From contig NZ_BCRJ01000014.1 of assembly GCF_001552535.1 (NCBI RefSeq), positions 1-34,323 of the forward strand: 34,323 nt of DNA, in the 5' to 3' direction. The notes beneath the pieces were generated by a model. That model did no database searches and was not told the DNA's origin. It saw nothing but the letters and a program-made list of their open reading frames with translations. The position numbers were made by a program, and so were the translations under genes. The stretch is from Nocardioides jensenii JCM 1364 = NBRC 14755. Lineage in GTDB: Bacteria > Actinomycetota > Actinomycetes > Propionibacteriales > Nocardioidaceae. Shown piece after piece: positions 1 through 7,194 of this stretch. The number at the start of each line of letters is the position of its first letter. The stretch's first letter is position 1.

Positions 1-243
1 CCGGCCCCCGCTCCTGCCCCAGCCGGGGCGAGTGGGCTGGCTCCGGCCGGGGGACCCGCAGGACTGGGGCCCGCCGCAGGTCTGGGACCTGCCGGCGCAG
101 CGCCGGGAGGCGCGGGACCTGCCATGGCTCCGATGATGGGCCGTGGCGGCCAGGGCGAGGACAACGAGCAGGAGCGCTCCACCTGGCTCTCGGAGGACGA
201 GGACATCTGGGGCGGCGAGGACGTGCCGCCGGACCTCACCTAG
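1..243 (+). CDS. PPE-like type VII secretion substrate, C-terminal tail (5' end outside window)
   Basis: The frame is open from base 1 to the TAG at 241-243, giving 80 residues. The first ~42 are almost only Pro, Ala and Gly (PAPAPAPAGASG...). The end is acidic and reads TWLSEDEDIWGGEDVPPDLT. A low-complexity Pro/Ala/Gly stretch followed by a TWL-(D/E)-rich-W end is, as I recall, common at the C-terminus of actinobacterial PPE/WXG100-like proteins encoded in ESX-type loci. The next gene, a mycosin, begins 10 bases after the stop, which supports a type VII secretion operon. The N-terminal helical domain that would prove the family is outside the window, so the assignment rests on tail composition and neighbours. 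Confidence 0.65.
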   Translation, partial: PAPAPAPAGASGLAPAGGPAGLGPAAGLGPAGAAPGGAGPAMAPMMGRGGQGEDNEQERSTWLSEDEDIWGGEDVPPDLT

Positions 244-253
244 GGTGTCGCGC

Positions 254-1546
254 ATGCGTATTTCCACTCTGGTCGCGCGGCGGTCTCGCCGCGCGACCAT
301 CGGAATGTTGTTCGCTGCTCTCGGGTCCTTTGCCCTGCTGGCGCCTGCGCCTGCCACGCCAGCGCTCCCGTCGAGCGCCGCGGACGTCCGGTCCGAACAA
401 TGGTGGCTCGACGTGCTCGGAGTCGAGAAGATCTGGCAGCGCCACACCAAGGGCGAGGGCGTGGTCGTGGCGGTCATCGACACCGGGGTGCATCCCGGTG
501 GCGACCTGAAGGGCGCAGTGTTGCCCGGATCCGGTGCAGATGGATCGGGTCGCGGCGACGTCGGCGAGGACACGGAATACCACGGCACCACCATCGCCAC
601 CGAGATCGCGGGCCGGGGGTCCGGCCCCGGAGTGATGGGTGTGGCCCCCGGAGCCAAGATCCTCCCGATCAAGGTGCCCATGGTGAACCAGAGTGACTAC
701 ACCGTGAAGGCCCTGCAGACGTTGACTGCCATGGATGATCCGCCCGAGATCGTGAACATGTCCTATGCCGGCTCCGGCAGCTGTAGCGACGAGGAACAGG
801 CCGCTGTCCGCGCGGCCGTCGACAAGGGCATGATCCTGGTCGCCGGTATGGGCAACGACCACACGTCCTCGGACAACCCGCGAACGCCGGCCAGCTGCGC
901 CGGTGTGATCGCGGTGGGCGCCTACGGCTACTTCGGAAACACCGCGGAGGGCCCCGATCTGCGCATCTGGGACGGCGCCGGCGAGGGCAGCGAGCGTCAG
1001 CCCTACACCGGACTGGCGGCTCCGGGCATGGACATGATCGCCTTCCCGCCCGGGTCGAACCAGCCCGTGTTCTTCGACGGGACCAGTGACGCGACCGCGG
1101 TCGCGTCGGGTTCGATCGCGTTGGTCCGGGCCACGTTTCCCGACATGCCTTCACGGGAACTGGTCGCCCGTGTGCTCTACACGGCCGAGCAGCGGATGAC
1201 TGCCCAGGGCTCACGCAACGAGGCCTGGGGCTTCGGCGCGATCCGGCCCCGGCACGCGATCGAGGACACCGTCCCGGCCGATGCGCCGAACGAGATCTAC
1301 GACGAGCTGGACAAGGTGGCACCGCCCGACGGCGCCGACCAAGGAGAGACGACAGTGCCTGACGAGGAGACCGCACCGCCTCAGGGTGGGGAACAGAGCG
1401 ACGACGCAGGATCCGCGTCCTCGGACGACTCCGACGGCTCGATGACCGGCCTCCTCGTGGGCGGCGGTGTGTTGGCCGTGCTGCTCGTGCTGGGGATCCT
1501 GGTCCTTGCACGCAGGCGGACCGGCAGCAAGGGGCCCCTCTCATGA
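254..1546 (+). CDS. mycP: Type VII secretion-associated serine protease (mycosin, S8 family)
   Basis: A 430-residue subtilisin-like protease, expected to be exported and membrane-anchored with the catalytic domain outside the cytoplasm. A basic N-terminus and hydrophobic stretch (about residues 10-37) form a signal peptide. The catalytic triad is Asp76 (AVIDTGVH), His110 (YHGTT) and Ser278 (GTSDA), with oxyanion Asn201 (AGMGND). An acidic Pro-rich linker (345-395) leads to one membrane helix (399-419) and a basic tail, the standard mycosin layout. ATG 254 was chosen because AGGG at 242-245 lies 8 bases upstream; GTG 245 is in frame but has no ribosome site. The stop overlaps the next start as ATGA. 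Mycosins stabilise ESX secretion machines and process some substrates. A second mycosin lies at 7719-8963. Confidence 0.9.
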   Translation: MRISTLVARRSRRATIGMLFAALGSFALLAPAPATPALPSSAADVRSEQWWLDVLGVEKIWQRHTKGEGVVVAVIDTGVHPGGDLKGAVLPGSGADGSGRGDVGEDTEYHGTTIATEIAGRGSGPGVMGVAPGAKILPIKVPMVNQSDYTVKALQTLTAMDDPPEIVNMSYAGSGSCSDEEQAAVRAAVDKGMILVAGMGNDHTSSDNPRTPASCAGVIAVGAYGYFGNTAEGPDLRIWDGAGEGSERQPYTGLAAPGMDMIAFPPGSNQPVFFDGTSDATAVASGSIALVRATFPDMPSRELVARVLYTAEQRMTAQGSRNEAWGFGAIRPRHAIEDTVPADAPNEIYDELDKVAPPDGADQGETTVPDEETAPPQGGEQSDDAGSASSDDSDGSMTGLLVGGGVLAVLLVLGILVLARRRTGSKGPLS

Positions 1547-2346
1547 CCCAGTTCAAGGAGTCGAGCGTCGAGGTCGCGAACGACACGGAACGCGAGTGGA
1601 ACCTGCCCGACCTCCTGGCGCACCGCCAGTGGGTACGGCGGGAGTGGCCCTTTCCCTACATCGTGGCGCAGAACGTGTTCAAGGCCGAGTTCTACCAGGA
1701 GCTCGACGCGCAGTTCCGCGACCTGGAGCGCACCAACCCCGAGATGTTCCGTCGGGACATGAAGGGCTACGACGCATCGGCCACCGAGTTGTCGCACCAC
1801 TGCGACGGCCCCCTGAGCGTCTTCGCGTCGCGGTCGTGGCACGACATGCTCGCGAAGATCTGGGGGGTTCAGGCCACCGGCGACGTCGCGGCCAGCCTGC
1901 ACCACCACGAGCCGGGAGGAGCCAGCGGCTGGCCCCACAATGACCTGGCGAACGGGTGGTATCCCGATCGCGAGCTGAAGCCGGACGAGGTCCAGCTGTC
2001 GAACTCGGCCGAGGTGAACTACTACCACGGACGGGTCAAGCCGGAGACCCCCGCGCGCGAGACGGTTCGCGCCGTCGCGTTGCTCTACTACCTGGGAAAC
2101 CCGGAGTGGCAGCCGGGTGACGGTGGTGAGACTGGCCTGTTCACCACGTTCAGCGGTGCCGGCCAGGGGCCCGCGGTCGTCGTACCACCGATCAACAACT
2201 CGCTGGTCATGTTCGAGTGCACGCCGTTCAGCTGGCATGCGTTCCAGACCAATCGCACACCACGCAATTCCCTGGTCTGGTGGCTGCACCGGACCAAGGA
2301 AGACGCCGTCGCCCGTTGGGGGGAGCAGAGCATTGTCTACTGGTGA
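1543..2346 (+). CDS. 2-oxoglutarate/Fe(II)-dependent oxygenase family protein
   Basis: A 267-residue cytoplasmic protein with no signal peptide. It shows the iron-binding pattern of the 2OG/Fe(II) oxygenase fold: His132-x-Asp134 (GWPHNDL) and distal His232 (FSWHAF), followed by Arg238/Arg241 (NRTPRNS), one of which likely binds the 2OG carboxylate. The strands LLYYLGN (181-187) and GDGGETGLF (192-200) resemble prolyl-4-hydroxylase-type members of the superfamily. Enzymes of this fold hydroxylate proteins or small molecules; the substrate here is not visible. It is translationally coupled to the mycosin (ATGA overlap) and to the following dehydrogenase (14-base overlap), so the three are probably made together. 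An oxygenase inside an ESX-like operon is unusual. Family assignment is firm; function is open. Confidence 0.85.
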   Translation: MTQFKESSVEVANDTEREWNLPDLLAHRQWVRREWPFPYIVAQNVFKAEFYQELDAQFRDLERTNPEMFRRDMKGYDASATELSHHCDGPLSVFASRSWHDMLAKIWGVQATGDVAASLHHHEPGGASGWPHNDLANGWYPDRELKPDEVQLSNSAEVNYYHGRVKPETPARETVRAVALLYYLGNPEWQPGDGGETGLFTTFSGAGQGPAVVVPPINNSLVMFECTPFSWHAFQTNRTPRNSLVWWLHRTKEDAVARWGEQSIVYW

Positions 2347-3091
2347 GGCCCGCCGGGTCTGTGTCATCACGGGTGCCGGGGGAAAGCTCGGCAACGCCTT
2401 CTGCAAGCAGTACGCCGCCGACTACGACATCGTGGCGGTCTGCCGCACGCGCGTGCCGGGGGTCCCGTCGCAGTTCGAGAGCTATGTCGACCCGCTGGCC
2501 GTGGATGATTCGTCCGCCAACGCGAACCGGGTGTTCGTGGTCATGTCGGACCTGGCCAAGCCCGGTGAGGCCGACCGGGTGGTCGACCTCGTGCTGGCGC
2601 GCTACGACGGCGTGGACCTGGTGGTGAACAACGCCGCAGAGACTGCCTTCCACCCCGCTGGCCTGGTCGACAACGACGCCGCCTTCGCGGACTTCGATCG
2701 ATTCTTCAAGGTCAACGTCAGTGTCCCGGCACAGTTCGGTGCGCTCTTCGCCAGGAAGTTCTGGACCTCGCGTGCGCACGAGAACCGCGAGCGCAACCGC
2801 AACATCGTGAACGTCTCCAGCCTCTCCGGAAACCGTGTCTACCCCGGAGGCGGCCAGGCGGTCTATGCCTCGTCCAAGGCGGCGTTGAATCACATGACGC
2901 GCTACATGGCCCAGGAGTTCGAGGCGTTCGGCGTGCGCGTCAACGGTCTCGCGCCGACGGCCTTCCCCGCGCAGGTCTCTTCCGAGACGGTGGCGGATGC
3001 CGTCGTACGCCTGGATCGCGAGTCCGTGACCGGGAAGATCCTGGTCGTGGACAGGGAGCCGCAACCCTCCGGAGACGGCGCCTCTTCCTGA
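2333..3091 (+). CDS. Short-chain dehydrogenase/reductase (SDR family)
   Basis: A 252-residue classical SDR. The nucleotide-binding motif TGAGGKLG lies at residues 13-20, NNAA at 99-102, the catalytic serine in NVSSLSG (160-166), and Tyr178-x-x-x-Lys182 (YASSK). The product should be an NAD(P)-dependent alcohol/ketone oxidoreductase; its substrate is unknown. The start is inferred as TTG 2333, because GGGAG at 2321-2325 lies 7 bases upstream and the next in-frame ATG would remove the cofactor site. The gene therefore begins inside the end of the oxygenase gene. Coupling to the oxygenase suggests sequential oxidation, hydroxylation followed by dehydrogenation, but this is inference. A strong hairpin follows the stop. 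Confidence 0.85.
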   Translation: MSTGEARRVCVITGAGGKLGNAFCKQYAADYDIVAVCRTRVPGVPSQFESYVDPLAVDDSSANANRVFVVMSDLAKPGEADRVVDLVLARYDGVDLVVNNAAETAFHPAGLVDNDAAFADFDRFFKVNVSVPAQFGALFARKFWTSRAHENRERNRNIVNVSSLSGNRVYPGGGQAVYASSKAALNHMTRYMAQEFEAFGVRVNGLAPTAFPAQVSSETVADAVVRLDRESVTGKILVVDREPQPSGDGASS

Positions 3092-3110
3092 GCTGAGCGG
3101 GCGGGCGGCT

Positions 3111-3144
3111 CGGGCCGGCGACCCGGGCTCAGGTCGCCGGCCCG
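3111..3144. terminator. Bidirectional terminator hairpin between convergent genes
   Basis: A perfect 13-base-pair GC-rich stem (3111-3123 with 3132-3144) has an 8-base loop. It follows the dehydrogenase stop by 20 bases and could end transcription from that side. The stop codon and last residues of the opposing gene (3129-3767) lie inside the hairpin. There is no T-tract, as is usual for high-GC actinobacterial terminators. Confidence 0.65.
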
Positions 3145-3767
3145 GAGGATCGTTGACCGTTCAGCTCGGCGACGATCTGGCTCAGCCGTTCGGTTCGGTC
3201 TGCTGTGCGCAGCATCTTGCCGGGCCAGGCTGTCGGGCTGTCGACGGTGCGTTCCCAGTGCTGCGCGTGAACCGACGTGCGCGCAGTGTCGCGGAGTCGG
3301 TCTGCGACCTCCTCGGGCACTTCGAGCACCAGGACCCCGGACGGTGTGAGGCGCACGCCGGCCAGGTTCTTGACGGGCAGCTCGAAGTCCCAACCCTGGT
3401 AGGGCTCCGCACCTCTCGAGGCGGGGCTGAGTCGGCCACGAACGACTCCGTCGCGCAAGGCGAGGACGGGCTCGCCGGCGCCGTTCATCCACCACGACGT
3501 GCCGAGCATGCGCATGACGAGCAGGGCCACGAGGGCGATCACGACCACCGCGGACCAGGCGACGACGCGTCCCCAGGAGAAGTCCGGGTCCCGGGAGAGC
3601 TCGAGGGCCACCACCGGCATCGGGACAATGACCACGACGACGAAGAGAGCCACGAGGCATCCCTTCGTGGCCCGGGGGAGCGGCTGATCCATCGGGTCGA
3701 CGGGTCGCGCACCGAAGCGCGCGAAGGCGCGCCACAGCCGCCGCTCACAACGCAGCTCGAACGGCAT
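3129..3767 (-). CDS. Two-helix membrane protein, possible PH-like C-terminal domain (unknown function)
   Basis: A 212-residue protein I do not recognise by name. Two membrane helices are clear (about residues 36-57 and 67-88), followed by a soluble part (about 95-205) with alternating short strands (EPVLALRDGVVRGRL, WDFELPVKNLAGVRLT, GVLVLEVPEEV). That pattern resembles PH-like sandwich domains of actinobacterial membrane proteins. Its ATG shares one base with the stop of the YbaB-like gene upstream (TGATG), so the two are translationally coupled. This ties it to the ESX-like WXG protein at 4189-5223 in one reverse-strand operon. Met26 is an alternative start. Function unknown; a membrane partner of the ESX-like proteins is a guess from position. 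Confidence 0.75.
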   Translation of the reverse strand: MPFELRCERRLWRAFARFGARPVDPMDQPLPRATKGCLVALFVVVVIVPMPVVALELSRDPDFSWGRVVAWSAVVVIALVALLVMRMLGTSWWMNGAGEPVLALRDGVVRGRLSPASRGAEPYQGWDFELPVKNLAGVRLTPSGVLVLEVPEEVADRLRDTARTSVHAQHWERTVDSPTAWPGKMLRTADRTERLSQIVAELNGQRSSGPAT

Positions 3768-4168
3768 CAGGGTTTCTTGAACTGCTGCGTGATCTGCTCC
3801 AGACGGGCTCGCTGCTCTTCCATCTTCGCGCGCGCCTCCTCCATGTTCTTCATCATCTCCTCGGTGCCCGGCACCTTCACACCTGCGGCCGTGCCGGAGA
3901 AGTCGCCGATGATCTCCATCATCTTGGCTTGTGTTGCCTCGCCTGCGCGTTGCACGGCCGTGATGACCTTCTCGCTGAGTTCGTGGGTGTCGAGCCGTCG
4001 AGAGCGGGGATCGAAGTCGATGTTGATCAACCGGTTGCCGGGCCCACAGGTTGCGGTGACCAGCTCGTCGTCATCCGAGCCGGTGCCCGAGATGTCCTCG
4101 AGTCGCGTGGTGATCTGTTGTGCCTGGGCACCGAGGGTCTCGAACAGCTTCTGGTTCTCGGGATCCAT
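3767..4168 (-). CDS. YbaB/EbfC-like (EspL-like) protein
   Basis: A 133-residue acidic/basic protein of YbaB/EbfC shape: an N-terminal helix (1-27), a central three-strand region (about 35-57, DELVTATCGPGNRLINIDFD) and a long C-terminal helix or coiled coil rich in Met, Glu and Lys (63-130). Classical YbaB binds DNA. In mycobacteria a YbaB-fold protein, EspL, is encoded in the ESX-1 locus and supports stability or secretion of substrates. Because this gene sits 20 bases after a WXG protein gene, the EspL-like role is the better guess. The start is ATG 4168, preceded by AGGAG. A second YbaB-like gene lies at 7195-7659. Confidence 0.78.
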   Translation of the reverse strand: MDPENQKLFETLGAQAQQITTRLEDISGTGSDDDELVTATCGPGNRLINIDFDPRSRRLDTHELSEKVITAVQRAGEATQAKMMEIIGDFSGTAAGVKVPGTEEMMKNMEEARAKMEEQRARLEQITQQFKKP

Positions 4169-4188
4169 CTCTCCTGCTTTCGGGATGC

Positions 4189-5223
4189 TTAGGCGTCGAA
4201 GTTCTCGTCGACGTGGAACTCTTGCATGTCGGGCGTGCCGTTGTTGTTGGTGTCGGGCGGGCTGATGAACGCGGCGATCTGGTCGGTGAGCATCCCCAGC
4301 ACGATGGCCACCGGAGCGAGCGAGCCACCCACACCGAGCATGCCGACCACCCACGTGCTGCTGAGGGCCGCGCTGGTCGAGTGCAACACAGCCTGGACGG
4401 CGGGTGCCTGCGGGCCGACGCTGGCGAGGTGCATGGAGATCAGCCAGGCGAGGAAGCCGACCGCGAACGCGGCCAGGGCAGCCCACAGGATGCTCAGCGT
4501 GATCGTCACCGCGACGAGCACGTCGCCGACGGCGTCGATGAAGCTGACCATGGCGGCCAGGTGGGCCGTGAGCTCGGAGGACATCGACGTGAACCCGAGG
4601 GCCCCTTCGCCCTCCCAGCCGTTGGCGGCGTGACTCAGTGCCGTCGAGAGGGCGGTGTTGACCTGTTCGCCGAGCATGTCGGCCTCGGCCTTCAAGACGC
4701 TCGCTGCGTCGGCGATGGACGGGATGTTCGCGATGAACAGGGTGGCGGTGATCGCCGCGGGAATGAAGGCCGGCGACAGGCCGGCACACGCCGCCAGGGT
4801 CCCGCTGGTGCCGTAGATGGCTCCCGCGGAGATCAGGGTGACTGCGAGCCCGGCGGGCGCGGCGACTGCGTTTCCGAGGGCCGGGCCGAACGACTCGCCG
4901 AAGCTGGCCGGCCGGTGGCCGGGGCCGCCGAAGCCGGAGATGTTGAGGTCTTCGGCGGCGTTGAACTGCGTCGCGGTCTGCTCGAGGGCGGTGGCGATGT
5001 CGCCGACGATGTCCTGCGCACCCTCGAGGTCGAGCGCGATGAAGTCCAGCCGGCTGCGATACATGGCGTCCAACCACGAGAGCGCGATCCCGAACCCCGG
5101 CATGTCGACCTGGCCGTTGGTGCGGAGGTTCTGGGCCGACGCGCCATAGGCGGGAGCCACCTCCCCGGACAGCTCGGTGGCGGCGTCGGTCAGGTTGCCG
5201 GGTTTGACGGTGAAGTCGCCCAT
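4189..5223 (-). CDS. EspC/WXG-like membrane protein with C-terminal calcium-type motif
   Basis: A 344-residue predicted type VII secretion-related protein. Residues 1-95 (MGDFTVKPGNL..., helical) resemble the EspC/WXG100-type N-terminal domain. Hydrophobic segments lie at about 125-170, 235-265 and 290-320. A Trp-x-Gly turn (GWEGEG, W203) sits between two helices. The C-terminus reads DTNNNGTPDMQE (324-335), a DxNxNGxxDxxE pattern like calcium-binding loops of EF-hand or thrombospondin type 3 repeats. An ATG at 5229 is in frame, but GGAGG lies directly against it and exactly 6 bases before ATG 5223, so 5223 is preferred. It is followed by the YbaB-like gene. The topologically similar gene at 6311-7141 may be a paralogue. 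Confidence 0.7.
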   Translation of the reverse strand: MGDFTVKPGNLTDAATELSGEVAPAYGASAQNLRTNGQVDMPGFGIALSWLDAMYRSRLDFIALDLEGAQDIVGDIATALEQTATQFNAAEDLNISGFGGPGHRPASFGESFGPALGNAVAAPAGLAVTLISAGAIYGTSGTLAACAGLSPAFIPAAITATLFIANIPSIADAASVLKAEADMLGEQVNTALSTALSHAANGWEGEGALGFTSMSSELTAHLAAMVSFIDAVGDVLVAVTITLSILWAALAAFAVGFLAWLISMHLASVGPQAPAVQAVLHSTSAALSSTWVVGMLGVGGSLAPVAIVLGMLTDQIAAFISPPDTNNNGTPDMQEFHVDENFDA

Positions 5224-5329
5224 GTTCATCCTCCGAAGGATTGTTTGGTTGCACCCCGACTACCCCTGGCCCGATCACGGCAAACCCGGATGCCCGTACA
5301 GGATGGCCGGCCAGGCCCAGACATTCCGG

Positions 5330-5923
5330 TCAGGGGGCCGACACCGTGGTGCGTTTCTGGATCATGCACACGGTCCAGCCGATGGTCAGGGCCCGCACCC
5401 CGAGCTGGGCAGCGTCGGTGAACGACACGCGGAATCCCCAGTCCCCACGGGTCTGGTGAGTGATCTCGCCGGCCGGGGCACGGTCGGCGTCGAGGAGTCG
5501 GTACATCAGGATCGGCTGGGTGCGCCGTTCACCGAGCGCGGGAACGAGCTCTCCGATGCGAGAGTCGTCGGGACCCAGGAGGTCCAGGGGCGGCATGCCT
5601 CTCATACGACTGGTGGGGGCCACGCGGCCGAGCGTGGTGCCGTCGGCGAGGGCGATGACGGGGCTCGGTCCCCGCAGAGCCTCCTTCGGCTTCACGATGC
5701 CGAGGAGGCGGCTGCCCGCCAGGTCGGTCACGTCCCACTCGTAGCGGGCCGTCCCGGAGTTCCCGATGGCACGAGCGAGTTGGCTCCCGCCTCCGGCGCG
5801 GTCCTCCACGGTGGCCAGCGCGGTGCCGTCACCGGACCGGATGGTGCAGTGCGTCGTCTGGCTCAGGAATCCGCTGTCCCTGGGGGCGATGAACAACTCG
5901 TCGGACTGGAGGAGTGGGACCAT
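5330..5923 (-). CDS. LURP-one/phospholipid scramblase-like protein
   Basis: A 197-residue protein made mostly of short alternating strands (CTIRSGDGTALATVED, YEWDVTDLAGSRLLGIVKP, MYRLLDADRAPAGEIT). It ends in a hydrophobic helix (VRALTIGWTVCMIQ) and a basic tail. Strand repeats of the type 'D..G..lg.i' closed by a C-terminal helix are typical of the LURP-one-related/scramblase-like twelve-strand barrel. Lipid scrambling has not been shown for bacterial members, so no activity is claimed. It starts at ATG 5923 with GAGGGG upstream and is divergent from the WXG gene at 6001. The 106 bases to the next gene on its strand leave room for a separate promoter, though I saw no convincing one. Confidence 0.6.
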   Translation of the reverse strand: MVPLLQSDELFIAPRDSGFLSQTTHCTIRSGDGTALATVEDRAGGGSQLARAIGNSGTARYEWDVTDLAGSRLLGIVKPKEALRGPSPVIALADGTTLGRVAPTSRMRGMPPLDLLGPDDSRIGELVPALGERRTQPILMYRLLDADRAPAGEITHQTRGDWGFRVSFTDAAQLGVRALTIGWTVCMIQKRTTVSAP

Positions 5924-6000
5924 GCCCCTCAGTCTGGCAGGGTGGACGCGAGCTGTGTCCGACAGGTTTGCACCCCATCAACTCTGGAGAGGTTCGAGGC

Positions 6001-6309
6001 ATGAGTGGCGAGGAGCGAGTCCATCCTGAACTACTGCGCGGCAAGGCGGGTGACTTCGAGACCGAGGTCGCCGCGCCCCTGAACCGGGCCACCCAGATCC
6101 TGCAGGGGCCACCGAAGGATGTCGCGTTCGCCAACTTCTCCTGGATGGGCTATCTCCTCGGAGCGGCGTACGTCGAAGCGCTGAACTACACCTTCGCCGA
6201 CCTGGACACCAAGACCACCCTCCTCAGCGAGTTCCGCACCCGGCTGGAGTCCACGGCCCAGACCTGGGAGACCGCCGAGGACGCAAGCACCGTGGAAACG
6301 GGAGAGTGA
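6001..6309 (+). CDS. WXG100/EspC-like small type VII secretion protein
   Basis: A 102-residue, mainly helical protein with no signal peptide. It starts VHPELLRGKAGDFE, a pattern like EspC-type ESX substrates. It carries a Trp-Met-Gly turn at 48-50 and Tyr63-x-x-x-Asp67 (YTFAD), which matches the general type VII export signal YxxxD/E. Size and motifs fit the helical-hairpin WXG100 class, although YxxxD is closer to the turn than usual. The start is ATG 6001, with GGAGAGG 8 bases upstream. The stop lies one base before the next ATG, so it probably works with the membrane protein encoded there. Export is inferred from motifs only. Confidence 0.68.
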   Translation: MSGEERVHPELLRGKAGDFETEVAAPLNRATQILQGPPKDVAFANFSWMGYLLGAAYVEALNYTFADLDTKTTLLSEFRTRLESTAQTWETAEDASTVETGE

Positions 6310-6310
6310 C

Positions 6311-7141
6311 ATGAGCAACCCGATGGATCCGCTCAACGAACTGGCCATGGCCGGGTTCGTGACCACCTGTGCCGCCTCGACGATCATCCCTGTGGGATGG
6401 GCGTGCGCCGGCGAGATGGTGATGATGATGGGCGATCCGGGGGCGCTGCTCGACGCGGGCCTGGCCTGGCTCGACGCGGCCCAGGAGATCCAGGACTCGC
6501 TGAACGCCAACATGGATCTCACCAACGCGTTGGGCGCCACTGGCTGGAGCGGATCGGACTTCGACGAGTTCACCGGGAAGGCCGCGGACCTGTCGCGGCA
6601 ACTGATGGTGACCATGTCGATGGCCTACATCATCGGCACCATCCTCATCCTTGCCGCAGTGGCGATGATGATCGCCTGCCTGGTCATCTTCGCGATCGGT
6701 GTGGGGTTCGGCCTGTGGGCTGCCGCCATCATTGCTGCGGCAGCGTCCGTCGTGGGGAACTTCGGTCCCGTCGAGGTGCTCATGTTCGACGCGAACATCT
6801 GGGCCATCGAGGTCGAGGCCAACCTGATGTCGATGGCCGGAACCATGGACACCACCTTCAACGTGATGGCCGGTGTCATCACGGCGGCCCTCGCCGCGGA
6901 CGTCGGCCTGCAGGTCGCCTTCGGCAATGACGAGGCGCTCGGCGATCTCGCCCAGGCCACCGTGGTGAGCGTGCCCACCATCACCACCGGGCTCGTGTCG
7001 AAGTTCTTCCTCGGCAAGGTGGGCGCGGGGATGAAGCCGCCGTTCAGCAACCCGATCCTTCGCGGACTCGGCATCTTCATGGGCAGCACCGGAAGGGACC
7101 CGGTGGCCGAGGTGACCGAGCCGATCGACCCGTTCCGCTGA
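6311..7141 (+). CDS. WXG-motif membrane protein, ESX-associated
   Basis: A 276-residue protein. The helical N-terminal region (about 1-100) contains Trp79-Ser-Gly81 in GATGWSGSDFDEF, the turn seen in WXG100 proteins. Two hydrophobic helices follow (about 103-128 and 130-150), and a mixed C-terminal region ends in PFSNPILRGLG...DPFR. The layout, with a WXG-like domain fused to membrane helices, is similar to the gene at 4189-5223, but the calcium-type tail is absent. It forms a two-gene unit with the small WXG protein before it (1-base gap). The stop is followed at once by a double hairpin. The biochemical role is unknown; an ESX-linked surface or substrate protein is the working idea. Confidence 0.65.
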   Translation: MSNPMDPLNELAMAGFVTTCAASTIIPVGWACAGEMVMMMGDPGALLDAGLAWLDAAQEIQDSLNANMDLTNALGATGWSGSDFDEFTGKAADLSRQLMVTMSMAYIIGTILILAAVAMMIACLVIFAIGVGFGLWAAAIIAAAASVVGNFGPVEVLMFDANIWAIEVEANLMSMAGTMDTTFNVMAGVITAALAADVGLQVAFGNDEALGDLAQATVVSVPTITTGLVSKFFLGKVGAGMKPPFSNPILRGLGIFMGSTGRDPVAEVTEPIDPFR

Positions 7142-7182
7142 TCGGCCCACCGGCCGACTGCTCGCCGGGCCGCGCGGCCCGG
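7142..7182. terminator. Double hairpin between convergent genes
   Basis: Two adjacent inverted repeats fill most of the 53-base gap between convergent stops. TCGGCC/GGCCGA (7142-7147 with 7152-7157) has a 4-base loop. An 18-base perfect palindrome of only G and C follows at 7165-7182. No T-tract. The position makes a bidirectional terminator the natural reading. Confidence 0.65.
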
Positions 7183-7194
7183 AGCGGACCTCGC

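Noticed and set aside
2117..2332. Longer N-terminus for the SDR reading back through the oxygenase gene
   Set aside because: The added segment is a shadow of the oxygenase. SDR homology begins a few residues after TTG 2333, which has a ribosome site.
7165..7182. Insertion-sequence inverted repeat or attachment site
   Set aside because: A single GC-only palindrome between convergent stops, with no transposase, integrase or target duplication nearby; a terminator is the simpler reading.
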